Notes under the pieces: model-generated
The model's database searches: none
What the model was told of the DNA's origin: nothing
What the model saw: the letters and a program-made list of their open reading frames with translations, nothing else
Program-made: the position numbers and the translations under genes
DNA from: Streptomyces coelicoflavus
GTDB taxonomy: Bacteria; Actinomycetota; Actinomycetes; Streptomycetales; Streptomycetaceae
Direction: 5' to 3'
DNA length: 64,000 nt
NCBI RefSeq assembly: GCF_003112555.1
Contig: NZ_BEWB01000002.1
Location: 310,001-374,000 of the forward strand
In this document: in pieces, positions 42,652-53,318 of the stretch
How the letters are laid out: every line of letters starts with the position of its first letter
How positions within the stretch are numbered: position 1 is the stretch's first letter

Positions 42652-45225
42652 CTACTCGGCCGCCGCCGCGTCCGCCGCCTGGGCCTTCAGCGCGCGCTCG
42701 ACGCCGGAGCGGGACTCCGAGACCAGCCGGCGCAGGGCCGCGTTCGGCTCGGCGGAGGCCAGCCACGCGTCCGTGCGGTCCAGGGTCTCCTGGGAGACCT
42801 GCACCGCCGGGTACAGGCCGACCGCGATCTGCTGGGCCATCTCGTGCGAACGGGACCCCCAGACGTCCTTCAGCGCCTCGAAGTACCGCTCCGTGTACGC
42901 CGCCAGCAGTTCGCGCTGGTCGGTCTGGACGAAGCCGGCGATGACCGCCTCCTGCACGGCGTTCGGCAGCTTGTCGGACTCCACGACCGACTCCCAGGCC
43001 TCCGCCTTGGCCGCCTCGGTCGGGCGGGCCGCCCGCGCGGTGGCCGCGTGCCGCTCACCGGCGGCGGTCTTGTCCCGCTCGTACTCGGCCGCGATCTCCG
43101 ACCCGCCGAACCGGCCCACGGCCGCGAGGCGCTGCACGAACGCCCAGCGCAGCTCGGTGTCGACGGCCAGGCCCTCGACGGTCTTCGTGCCGTCGAGCAG
43201 CGCGTCGAGGAGGTCCAGCTGCTCCGGGGTCCTGGCCGTCGCCGCGAACGCCCGCGCCCACGCCAGCTGGTGGTCGCTGCCCGCCTCGGCGGCCCGCAGG
43301 TGGGCCAGCGTGGCCTCGGTCCAGCGGGTCAGCAGCGCCTCGCGGGCGGTCGGGGCGGCGTACTGGTCGATGGCCAGCTTCACCTGGCGGTGCAGCGACT
43401 GCACGACACCGATGTCGGACTCCTTGCCGATGCCGGACAGCACCAGCGACAGGTAGTCCCGGGTCGGCAGCTCCGCGTCCCGGGTCATGTCCCACGCCGA
43501 CGCCCAGCACAGGGCGCGGGGGAGGGACTCCGTGAAGTCGCCCAGGTGCTCGGTGACCACGGCCAGCGACTGCTCGTCGAGGCGGACCTTCGCGTACGAC
43601 AGGTCGTCGTCGTTGAGCAGCAGCACCGCCGGGCGGGGCTTGCCGACCAGCTGCGGCACGGCCGTCAGCTCGCCGTCCACGTCCAGTTCGACGCGGTCGC
43701 CGCGCACCAGCTTGCCGGCGCCGTCGAGGTCGTAGGCGCCGATCGCGATGCGGTGGGGGCGCAGGGTGGGCTCGCCCTTGGCGCCGGCGGGCAGGGCCGG
43801 GGCCTCCTGGCGGATGGCGAAGGAGGTGATGACACCGTCGGCGTCGGTCTCGATCTCCGGGCGCAGCACGTTGATGCCGGCCGTCTCCAGCCACGCCTTC
43901 GACCAGGTCTTCAGGTCGCGGCCGGAGGTCTCCTCCAGCGCGCCCAGCAGGTCGGACAGGCGGGTGTTGCCGAACGCGTGCCGCTTGAAGTACGCCTGCA
44001 CGCCCCGGAAGAACGCGTCCTCACCGACGTAGGCGACGAGCTGCTTGAGGACGCTGGCGCCCTTGGCGTACGTGATGCCGTCGAAGTTGACGAGCACGTC
44101 GTCCAGGTCGCTGATGTCCGCCATGATCGGGTGCGTGGACGGCAGCTGGTCCTGCCGGTACGCCCAGGTCTTCATCTGGTTGGCGAACGTCGTCCACGAG
44201 TGCGGCCACTTCGACCGCGGCGCGGCGGCCTGGCAGGCGGCCTCGGCGTAGGTGGCGAACGACTCGTTCAGCCACAGGTCGTTCCACCACTCCATGGTGA
44301 CCAGGTCGCCGAACCACATGTGCGCCAGCTCGTGCAGGATCGTCGCCGCCCGCACCTCGTACGCGGCGTCCGTGACCTTCGAGCGGAACACGTACTGGTC
44401 GCGGATGGTCACCGCGCCCGCGTTCTCCATCGCGCCCGCGTTGAACTCCGGCACGAAGAGCTGGTCGTACTTCTTGAACGGGTACTGGTAGTCGAACTTC
44501 TCCTGGAACCAGTCGAAGCCCTGCCGGGTGACCTCGAAGATCGCGTCCGCGTCGAGGTGCTCGGCCAGCGAGGGACGGCAGTAGATGCCGAGCGGCACGG
44601 ACTGGCCGTCCTTCTCGTACACGCTGTGCACCGAGTGGTACGGGCCGACGATCAGCGCCGTGATGTACGACGAGATGCGCGGGGTCGGCTCGAACTCCCA
44701 GACGTTGTCCTTCGGCTCGGGCGTCGGCGAGTTGGAGACGACCGTCCAGCCCTCGGGGGCCTTCACGGTGAACTGGAACGTCGCCTTCAGGTCCGGCTGC
44801 TCGAAGCTAGCGAAGACCCGGCGCGCGTCCGGCACCTCGAACTGCGTGTACAGGTACGCCTGGTCGTCCACCGGGTCGACGAACCGGTGCAGGCCCTCGC
44901 CGGTGTTGGTGTACGCGCAGTCGGCGACCACGCGCAGGATGTTGCGTCCCGGCAGCAGGCCCGGCAGGGCGATGCGGGAGTCCTGGAACACCTCGGCGGC
45001 GTCGAGGGCGTCGCCGTTCAGCGTCACCTCGTGGACCGTCGGCGCGACCAGGTCGATGAAGGACTCGCCGCCGCCCTCGGCGACGTCGAAGCGCACCGTG
45101 GTCACGGACCGGTAGGTGCCGCCCTCCTGCGCGCCGGTGAGGTCGAGATCGATCTCGTACGAGTCAACGGTCAGCAGCGTCGCCCGCTGCCGCGCCTCTT
45201 CGCGAGTCAGGTTTGTGCCAGGCAC
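42652..45225 (-). CDS. pepN: Aminopeptidase N, M1 family (first copy)
   Basis: An 857-residue zinc aminopeptidase that trims N-terminal residues from peptides in the cytoplasm. The exopeptidase motif GAMENAGAVT and the zinc site HELAHMWFGDLVTMEWW, followed by NESFA with the third ligand Glu, are all intact. The N-terminal beta domain and the C-terminal ERAP1-like helical domain (from about residue 520) are complete. It has no signal peptide. A second M1 enzyme of almost equal length (860 aa) is encoded about 10 kb away; the two are paralogues and not a recent duplication judging by many differences around the motifs. Confidence 0.95.
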   Translation of the reverse strand: MPGTNLTREEARQRATLLTVDSYEIDLDLTGAQEGGTYRSVTTVRFDVAEGGGESFIDLVAPTVHEVTLNGDALDAAEVFQDSRIALPGLLPGRNILRVVADCAYTNTGEGLHRFVDPVDDQAYLYTQFEVPDARRVFASFEQPDLKATFQFTVKAPEGWTVVSNSPTPEPKDNVWEFEPTPRISSYITALIVGPYHSVHSVYEKDGQSVPLGIYCRPSLAEHLDADAIFEVTRQGFDWFQEKFDYQYPFKKYDQLFVPEFNAGAMENAGAVTIRDQYVFRSKVTDAAYEVRAATILHELAHMWFGDLVTMEWWNDLWLNESFATYAEAACQAAAPRSKWPHSWTTFANQMKTWAYRQDQLPSTHPIMADISDLDDVLVNFDGITYAKGASVLKQLVAYVGEDAFFRGVQAYFKRHAFGNTRLSDLLGALEETSGRDLKTWSKAWLETAGINVLRPEIETDADGVITSFAIRQEAPALPAGAKGEPTLRPHRIAIGAYDLDGAGKLVRGDRVELDVDGELTAVPQLVGKPRPAVLLLNDDDLSYAKVRLDEQSLAVVTEHLGDFTESLPRALCWASAWDMTRDAELPTRDYLSLVLSGIGKESDIGVVQSLHRQVKLAIDQYAAPTAREALLTRWTEATLAHLRAAEAGSDHQLAWARAFAATARTPEQLDLLDALLDGTKTVEGLAVDTELRWAFVQRLAAVGRFGGSEIAAEYERDKTAAGERHAATARAARPTEAAKAEAWESVVESDKLPNAVQEAVIAGFVQTDQRELLAAYTERYFEALKDVWGSRSHEMAQQIAVGLYPAVQVSQETLDRTDAWLASAEPNAALRRLVSESRSGVERALKAQAADAAAAE

Positions 45226-45338
45226 GCGGTCATCTCCTCGTTATGTGTGGGTTGCGCCATCCTTCCACGTGAACCGCGCCCAACGCGATGTCCGTTTCCC
45301 GCCGGTACCCGGGCCTCCCGCGCGCGAGCCTGGACCGC

Positions 45339-45815
45339 ATGAACCGCTACACCGCACGTCCCGTCCCGCGGGCCGCCCTCGAGGAACTCCGCGCCGCCGA
45401 CGACGCGGGCCGCGTCCCCGCACCCGTGACCGACGACGAGGGCGGCGCACCCCTGCGCTGCTGCCTGCGCCGCAGCCGCGCGGGGGAGCGCGTCGCCCTC
45501 GTCTCCTACGCCCCGCTGCGCCGCTGGGCGGCGGAAACGGGCGCCGACCCGGGCGCCTACGACGAGCAGGGGCCCGTCTTCATCCACGCCGAGGAGTGCG
45601 CCGGGCCGGACGGCGACGGCCTCGCCTTCACCAACGCGCACCGCACCGTCCGCCGCTATTCCGCCGACGGACGCATCCTGGGCGGACGCCTGGTCGGATC
45701 CGGCGACGACTTCGCGCCCGCCCTCCAGGAAGCGCTCGACGACCCGGCCGTGGCGTTCGTCCACGTCCGGGCCGTCGAGTACGGCTGCTTCCTCTACGAG
45801 GTCAGGCGGGGCTAG
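45339..45815 (+). CDS. DUF1203 family protein
   Basis: A 158-residue protein of the DUF1203 type. The conserved elements are GGAPLRCCLRRSRAGERVALVSYAPL, DEQGPVFIHAEEC, and the C-terminal FVHVRAVEYGCFLYEVRR. The function of the family is unknown. It is divergent from pepN and convergent with asd. The ATG at 45339 (MNRYTARPVP) places the start next to the conserved domain; ATG 45288 would add 17 residues. No good Shine-Dalgarno precedes either. Confidence 0.8.
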   Translation: MNRYTARPVPRAALEELRAADDAGRVPAPVTDDEGGAPLRCCLRRSRAGERVALVSYAPLRRWAAETGADPGAYDEQGPVFIHAEECAGPDGDGLAFTNAHRTVRRYSADGRILGGRLVGSGDDFAPALQEALDDPAVAFVHVRAVEYGCFLYEVRRG

Positions 45816-45825
45816 CCCCGGGGCG

Positions 45826-47645
<1,820 letters not shown>

Positions 47646-47646
47646 G

Positions 47647-48393
47647 ATGGCCGCCGAACAGCACCCCGGTGGGTACGACGACGGGTACGACGCGCTGATG
47701 GCCGCGATCACCGGCGAGCCGCTGCCGCCGGACGCGGGGCCGGACGCCCACGGCGAGTACCGGTCGGCGACCGCCGACGTCGCGCTGCTGCGGGAGCAGC
47801 TCGACCTGCTCGGCGACGCCCTGGGCGACGCCGTTCCGCAGGACCGCCCCGCTCCGGCCCCGGTCCCGGCGCCGCGCCGCCGCCCCTTCCGCCTCGCCCT
47901 GGGCGTCCTCGCGGCGGCCTGCGCGGGTGTGGTCGTCACGGGCCTGGGCTGGCTGGTCGTGCAGAGCGGCAGCGGTGCCACCGACGACACGGCGGGCGGC
48001 AGCGCGGCCGACAAGTCCGCGGTACGGCCGGGGAACCCGAGCGCGGGCCAGGAGGCGGCCCTCGTCTTCGGCACCCCCCGCTACCTGGCCTGCGCCCGTC
48101 TCGTCGCCGAGGGCACGGTGACCGCCGCCGAACCCGTGCCGGGCGCCGCACGGCACCGGATCACGCTTCGGGTGACCCGCGCCCACGTGCCCGGGGGCGG
48201 CACCGGCCCGACGACGACGTTCGTCCTGGACGACGGCCTGGCCCGCCTCGCCCCCGGCGACCGGGTCCTCGTCGGCGTCCTGAGGGACCGGCCCACCGCC
48301 GACACGGTGATCACCGGCGACCGGAACATCGCCACCGCCCGCACCTGGATCACCGCTTCCCTCCCCGAGTCCCGCACCCTCACCTGCGACTGA
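47647..48393 (+). CDS. Single-span membrane protein, putative anti-sigma factor
   Basis: A 248-residue protein with an N-terminal cytoplasmic part of about 78 residues, one membrane helix at 82-107 (FRLALGVLAAACAGVVVTGLGWLVV) and an extracytoplasmic C-terminus of about 140 residues. The N-terminus has no HxxxCxxC zinc anti-sigma motif; ALLREQLDLLGDALGDAV is a helix that could contact the sigma factor. The outer domain has two cysteines (YLACARL and the terminal LTCD), which could form a disulphide. Position right after the sigma gene is the main evidence for the role. Confidence 0.75.
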   Translation: MAAEQHPGGYDDGYDALMAAITGEPLPPDAGPDAHGEYRSATADVALLREQLDLLGDALGDAVPQDRPAPAPVPAPRRRPFRLALGVLAAACAGVVVTGLGWLVVQSGSGATDDTAGGSAADKSAVRPGNPSAGQEAALVFGTPRYLACARLVAEGTVTAAEPVPGAARHRITLRVTRAHVPGGGTGPTTTFVLDDGLARLAPGDRVLVGVLRDRPTADTVITGDRNIATARTWITASLPESRTLTCD

Positions 48394-48415
48394 CCCACCG
48401 CCGGGAGCAAGCGGA

Positions 48416-48449
48416 AGGGGCGGGCGCCCAAGCCGGCGCGCCCGCCCCT
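48416..48449. terminator. Bidirectional terminator, sigma operon / S8 protease
   Basis: A 12-bp stem, AGGGGCGGGCGC (48416-48427) with GCGCCCGCCCCT (48438-48449), lies between convergent stops. Confidence 0.8.
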
Positions 48450-48466
48450 CCCCGTACCGCACCGGA

Positions 48467-51400
48467 CTACGGCACGACCTTCCCGATCCGCACGCTGCCC
48501 AGGCCCGCGACCGTGCCGTGGGCGTTGACCAGCTGGACCCGGCCGAAGAACTCACGGCCCTCCGGGGCGGCGGCCAGGGCCGTGACGCTGCCCGTCACCG
48601 TCGCCGAGTCGCCCGTGCCGAGCCGCACCGTCGCCGCGTCGTCCACGGTGACCGAGCCGAGACCGGCGGAGAAGTACACGTCCCGGTAGTCGTACTCCGT
48701 GCTGCCCGACGGCACCGAGTAGCCCGCGACCTCGACGGTGTACGTCCCGGCGGCCGGCTTCGTGATGGACACCGACTCCTCCGAGTCGCCGTCGGCGGAC
48801 TGGGCGACGACCGCGCCGTCCTCGCCGTAGACCGTCAGGTCCAGGTCGGCGGCCGCGTCGGAGACCCCCCCGATGGCGACGTCCAGCGACTCGGCGCCCT
48901 CGGGCACCTCGACCGTGGAGGTGGCCGTCCCACCCTGCTCGATCGTCGGGCGGGACGTCTCGGAGGAGCCGAGCGGGCCGCCGACCAGCTTGCCCTCCAG
49001 GGCGGCGTACTCGTTGGTCACCGTCCAGGAGGCGTCCGCCGGGGTGCCGGCCTTGGCCTCGGGCACGGTCACGACCTCCGGGTCGAAGACCGCGCCGAGC
49101 ACGGTGACGTCCAGCCGGTAGGGGTTGTCGAGCAGCGGCGAGGTGCGCCGGGCCTCGACCTCGACCTCCCAGACGCCGGGCTGCGGGTCGGCGTACGCGC
49201 GCACGTCGGGACGGCAGCCGTTGCCGTCGAGGTAGTTGTTGTAGCAGTACGGCGTGGAGGTGTTGTCGGACGGGACGCCGTACGGGTGGATGGAGATGAA
49301 CCGGGTCTGGCTCCCGCCCTTGAGCCCGCCGATCGCCACCTCAAGCGACTTCGCGCCCTCGGGGACGGTCACGAAGTAGGACTCGGTGCTGTTGCGCTGC
49401 ACCGAACCCTTCGCGGAGAAGTCGTACTTCAGCGGGGCGGAGACCACGACCGTGGTCAGGACCTGCTGGTCGACGCCCTCGGTGCGCGGGTCGTCGACCT
49501 CCAGGATCGCGCTCTTGAGACCGGCGGAGCCGGGCCGCGCCTCGACCTCGACGGTGACCGGCTCGTTCAGCGGCAGCCGCACCTCGTCCCGGCCCACGAC
49601 GCGGAAGGTGTGACCGGCGTTGTTCTCGAAGTCCAGCTCGTGCCGGACCGCCCGGTCCGGTCCCGTGGTGCGGGTGAGCGTGATCTCGTACGTCTTCTTC
49701 TGCCCGGCCTTCAGACCGCCCTCGCGGTCGTACAGGCCGGTGCCGTGGCCCGGGGTCTCGAGGAACTGGTCGATCGCGGTGTCGACCGGTGCCTTCACCG
49801 TGTACTCGTGGGCGGTGGCGCCGCGCCGGATCGACTTCCAGGCGCCGGGGACGTCGATCAGACCCGCGCCCTCCTCGTACGCCTGCACGCCCCTGATGTG
49901 GTCGGCGGTGGAGGTCAGCGCCGTGCGCAGCTTCGCCGGGGTGAGGTCGATGCGGGCCTGCTTCGCCGCCGACAGGAGCAGCGCGGAGGCGCCCGCGGCC
50001 TGCGGGGAGGCCATCGAGGTGCCCTGGAGCATGCCGTAGCCGGCGGGCAGGTCGTAGCCCGCCTCGGGGACCGGGGCGCCGGGCATCCAGGTCTGGATGG
50101 AGTTGACCGCCGCGCCGGGCGCGGTCAGCGTCGGCGCGAAGCCGCCGTCCTCACGCGGGCCGCGCGAGGAGAACGGCATCATCTGGTACTTGGTCTTCAC
50201 CTGGGAGCCGTAGTTGGCGGCCCAGGTCTCGCGGGAGATGGACGCGCCGACCGAGATCACCTTGTCGGCGAGGCCCGGGTCGCCGATGGTGTTGGCACCG
50301 GGGCCGGAGTTGCCCGCCGAGATGACCAACTGGACGCCGTAGGTGTCGATGAGCCGGGTGTACAGCTCGGCGCGGGCGTTGTTGCCGTCGTTGAGGGCGG
50401 GCAGGCCGCCGATCGACATGTTGACGATGTCGACGCCCCGGTTGACGACGAGGTCGATCATGCCCTCGGTGAGCGCGACGTTGGTGCAGCCGCCGCTCCA
50501 CGTGCACGCGCGGGACGACACGATCTGCGCGCCGGGCGCGGCACCGTCCATGCGGCCGCCGAACAGCCCGTTGGCGGCGGCGAGTCCGGCGACGTGCGTG
50601 CCGTGCTCGGACTCGATGACGCCGATGTTGACGAAGTCGGCCTTGGCGCCCGCGGAGTTGACGACGACGTCCTTGCGGATCTCGACGACGAAGGGCTGGC
50701 GCTCGGCCACGTCCGTCTTCGGGTCGTCGGTGCCGAAGTACCCGACCTGGAAGCCGTCCTTGTAGGGCTTCATCGGGGTGTCGTCGGAGAAGTCGTGGTT
50801 GTCGTTCAGGTCGACGCGGACCGTGCCGGCCTTCGCGTCGTACAGGACGCCCCAGGAGTCGGTGGTGTCGCCGTCCCGGTTGGCGTCGCCCGCGGCATCA
50901 CCGCCGGTGGTGTACGACTCCAGGAAGGTGCTGACCCGGTACGAGCCCGCGGGCGCCGTCCAGGTCTCGCCGCCGTAGGTGAAGGTGGGGCCGGAGACGG
51001 CGGTGGTCATCGGGCGCCAGGTGCGGTCGCCGTCGACCACCGGGTCGGTGGCGGTGACCCAGTCGACGATCTTGCGCTCGCCGGTGGTGGTCTTCTGGAG
51101 CGCCGGGTGGCCGAGGTCGACGCCGGAGTCGAGGATGCCGATGGTGACGCCGCGGCCGTCCGACTTCGGGTGCTTCCGCACGAAGTCGACGGCGCCCGTC
51201 TCGAAGGACGGGTTGTACGGGTTCTTCGCCGGGGTCCAGCGGTTCGGGCCGCGGTAGTGGTTCCGGCCCTTGTGGGACGCGGCGCCCTCGGCCGTGTCCG
51301 CGCTCGGCGTCGGGTCGTCGAGCGGGATCTCGTCGCGCAGGTCGATGCCGTCCACGGAGGAGAGCTTGGCGGCGGCGGCGATGACCGAGTCCGCCTTGGC

Positions 51401-51769
51401 GGTGGGCACGGTGGCGCGCACGTAGCCCAGCTCGTCGTAGGTGCGGCCGACGGTGCCGCCGGCGACCCCGTCCAGCTCCTTCGCCACCTGCTCGGTCCGG
51501 CCCGGCGCGGTGGCGACCATCATCGTGACGTTCTTCTCGCCGTCGGCCTTCGCCTCGGCGAGCAGGTCCGCGTCGCCGGAACCGAGCTTGTCGTGGGCGG
51601 ACTTGACGGAGGTGCCGTCGGGCGGCGCGGTCGCCGCCGGGCCGTCGGCGGCGAGGGCCACGGGCACCGGCCCGACCGCGGCGAGCGCGGCGACGAGACC
51701 TGTGGCCAGGACGATCCGCGCCGCGCGTCTGGCGCCCGGTATCGGTTCCCGCTGGGGGCTGTTGGTCAT
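48467..51769 (-). CDS. Secreted S8 (subtilisin-like) serine protease
   Basis: A 1100-residue secreted protease. A twin-basic signal peptide (ARRAARIVLATGLVAALAAVGPVPVALA) leads to a propeptide of about 120 residues. The peptidase domain has all catalytic residues: TIGILDSGVDLGHPAL (Asp), HGTHVAGLAAANG (His), SAGNSGPGANT (oxyanion Asn) and GTSMASPQAAGAS (Ser). An insert with Asp-rich segments (DANRDGDTTDSWG) suggests calcium sites. The C-terminal 450 residues form beta-sandwich domains, the last resembling a PPC domain (LDVAIGGVSDAAADLDLTVYG). ATG 51769 has AAGGGA at 5 bases; the upstream ATG abuts it. It degrades extracellular proteins. Confidence 0.94.
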   Translation of the reverse strand: MTNSPQREPIPGARRAARIVLATGLVAALAAVGPVPVALAADGPAATAPPDGTSVKSAHDKLGSGDADLLAEAKADGEKNVTMMVATAPGRTEQVAKELDGVAGGTVGRTYDELGYVRATVPTAKADSVIAAAAKLSSVDGIDLRDEIPLDDPTPSADTAEGAASHKGRNHYRGPNRWTPAKNPYNPSFETGAVDFVRKHPKSDGRGVTIGILDSGVDLGHPALQKTTTGERKIVDWVTATDPVVDGDRTWRPMTTAVSGPTFTYGGETWTAPAGSYRVSTFLESYTTGGDAAGDANRDGDTTDSWGVLYDAKAGTVRVDLNDNHDFSDDTPMKPYKDGFQVGYFGTDDPKTDVAERQPFVVEIRKDVVVNSAGAKADFVNIGVIESEHGTHVAGLAAANGLFGGRMDGAAPGAQIVSSRACTWSGGCTNVALTEGMIDLVVNRGVDIVNMSIGGLPALNDGNNARAELYTRLIDTYGVQLVISAGNSGPGANTIGDPGLADKVISVGASISRETWAANYGSQVKTKYQMMPFSSRGPREDGGFAPTLTAPGAAVNSIQTWMPGAPVPEAGYDLPAGYGMLQGTSMASPQAAGASALLLSAAKQARIDLTPAKLRTALTSTADHIRGVQAYEEGAGLIDVPGAWKSIRRGATAHEYTVKAPVDTAIDQFLETPGHGTGLYDREGGLKAGQKKTYEITLTRTTGPDRAVRHELDFENNAGHTFRVVGRDEVRLPLNEPVTVEVEARPGSAGLKSAILEVDDPRTEGVDQQVLTTVVVSAPLKYDFSAKGSVQRNSTESYFVTVPEGAKSLEVAIGGLKGGSQTRFISIHPYGVPSDNTSTPYCYNNYLDGNGCRPDVRAYADPQPGVWEVEVEARRTSPLLDNPYRLDVTVLGAVFDPEVVTVPEAKAGTPADASWTVTNEYAALEGKLVGGPLGSSETSRPTIEQGGTATSTVEVPEGAESLDVAIGGVSDAAADLDLTVYGEDGAVVAQSADGDSEESVSITKPAAGTYTVEVAGYSVPSGSTEYDYRDVYFSAGLGSVTVDDAATVRLGTGDSATVTGSVTALAAAPEGREFFGRVQLVNAHGTVAGLGSVRIGKVVP

Positions 51770-52119
51770 CGGCATCCCTTGTAGAGGAAGGAACGTGCGG
51801 AGGAAGGAACACGCGGCTCGACCGGAACCGATCGGTCCCGGCCGAAACGGTCCGGAATCCGATCCCGGACGACCGCTCAGCCTGACGCAAGGGGACACCG
51901 TTTGGGGAGAGTTGTCCGGGACGGGATGGAGTCATGGCGTACTTCCGCCATACGCCACCGCGGACACAAGGGGCGGCCCGTGACAACCGTGGTGGCGGAG
52001 GGCCGAAAGGTGCTCAACCCTCCCGGACCCGGCAACCTTCCCGCCGCCCGCCGGGTCTCTCCCCCCGGACCGAGCAGAACGCAGCAGAGGACACGAAGGA
52101 CACAGAGGACGGGGAAGAC
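51770..52119. other. Divergent region, S8 protease / serine hydrolase
   Basis: A 350-bp gap that must carry both promoters. It contains ACCGATCGGT (51827-51836, perfect palindrome) near the protease start. A pair of overlapping inverted repeats lies at 51934-51957: ATGGCG/CGCCAT and TGGCGTA/TACGCCA share the same bases. These are candidate operator sites; no regulator gene is adjacent. Confidence 0.5.
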
Positions 52120-53271
52120 ATGACCGCACGCGTACGAACCACCCTGGTGGCGGCCTGCGCCCTGGCGCTGTCGGCGGCACTGACCGCCCCGGCACTGGCC
52201 GCCCCGGCCGCGGCGCCCCCGGTCACCGACGGCCACGACGCGACCCGCCGCGCCCTGGAGGCAGCGGTCGCGGACGGCGTACCCGGTGTCACCGCCACCG
52301 CCCGCGACGGCCACCGCACCTGGTCCGGGACCGCCGGAGTGGGCGACCTGAGGACCGGCGAGCCGCGTTCCGAGCGGGACCGCTACCGGGTCGGGAGCAT
52401 CACCAAGACGTTCGTCGCCACCGTCGTGCTCCAGTTGGAGGCCGAGGGCCGGCTCTCGCTGGACGACACCGTGGACGAGTGGCTGCCCGGCGTGGTCGAG
52501 GGCAACGGCAACGACGGGAAGCGCGTCACCCTGCGCCAGCTCCTGAACCACACGAGCGGCATCTACAACGTCACGTCCGACGAGGGTTTCGCCCGCACCT
52601 ACTTCACCCGGGACGGCTTCTTCGAGCACCGCTACGACACGGTGACGCCGCGGCAGCTGGTGGCGATCGCCACGGCCCACGAGCCGGACTTCGCGCCCGG
52701 CACCGACTGGAACTACTCCAACACCAACTACATCCTGGCCGGCATGGTGATCGAGGAGGTCACCGGCCGCCCGTACGGCGACGAGGTGCGCCGCCGGATC
52801 ATCGCCCCGCTCAAGCTGCGCGCCACGTCGGTCCCGGGCACCCGGACCACCCTGCCCCGGCCCAGCAGCCGCGCCTACTCGAAGCTGGACGGGACGGCGG
52901 CGGACCCGACCTACGACGTCACGCGGCTCAACCCGTCCCTGGCCGGCTCGGCGGGGGAGATGATCTCCAGCTCGGCGGACCTGAACCGCTTCTACACCGC
53001 CCTGCTCCGCGGCCGGCTGCTACCCGCCGAGCAGCTGGCCGAGATGACCACCACGGTCCCCGCGCGGCCGGGCGCCTCCTACGGCCTCGGACTGATCAAG
53101 CGGCGACTCGACTGCGGAGTGACCGTCTGGGGCCACGCCGGCGGCATCCACGGCTCCTCCTCGGAGGCGGTGACGACCCGGGACGGCCGGCACGCGCTCG
53201 CCCTCAACTTCAACGGCGACTGGTCGGGCGACAGCGACGCGGTGATCGACGCGGAGTTCTGCGGCGACTGA
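52120..53271 (+). CDS. Secreted serine hydrolase (beta-lactamase / DD-peptidase family)
   Basis: A 383-residue exported enzyme of the class C beta-lactamase/DD-carboxypeptidase fold (serine hydrolase, Pfam Beta-lactamase). The signal peptide TLVAACALALSAALTAPALAA is clear. The SxxK motif is GSITKTFVA, the YxN motif is WNYSNTNY, and the third element is WGHAGGIHGSSS (HxG). It resembles D-alanyl-D-alanine carboxypeptidases of the R61 type and could act on cell-wall peptides or esters; a true beta-lactamase cannot be excluded. ATG 52120 has GAGGACGGGGAAG upstream. Confidence 0.92.
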   Translation: MTARVRTTLVAACALALSAALTAPALAAPAAAPPVTDGHDATRRALEAAVADGVPGVTATARDGHRTWSGTAGVGDLRTGEPRSERDRYRVGSITKTFVATVVLQLEAEGRLSLDDTVDEWLPGVVEGNGNDGKRVTLRQLLNHTSGIYNVTSDEGFARTYFTRDGFFEHRYDTVTPRQLVAIATAHEPDFAPGTDWNYSNTNYILAGMVIEEVTGRPYGDEVRRRIIAPLKLRATSVPGTRTTLPRPSSRAYSKLDGTAADPTYDVTRLNPSLAGSAGEMISSSADLNRFYTALLRGRLLPAEQLAEMTTTVPARPGASYGLGLIKRRLDCGVTVWGHAGGIHGSSSEAVTTRDGRHALALNFNGDWSGDSDAVIDAEFCGD

Positions 53272-53282
53272 TCCGGCGGCGT

Positions 53283-53317
53283 CCCGGTGGTCCCGGCGTC
53301 CCGACGGGACCACCGGG
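53283..53317. terminator. Bidirectional terminator, serine hydrolase / DUF559 gene
   Basis: A perfect 12-bp stem, CCCGGTGGTCCC (53283-53294) with GGGACCACCGGG (53306-53317), encloses an 11-base loop between convergent stops. Confidence 0.85.
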
Positions 53318-53318
53318 G

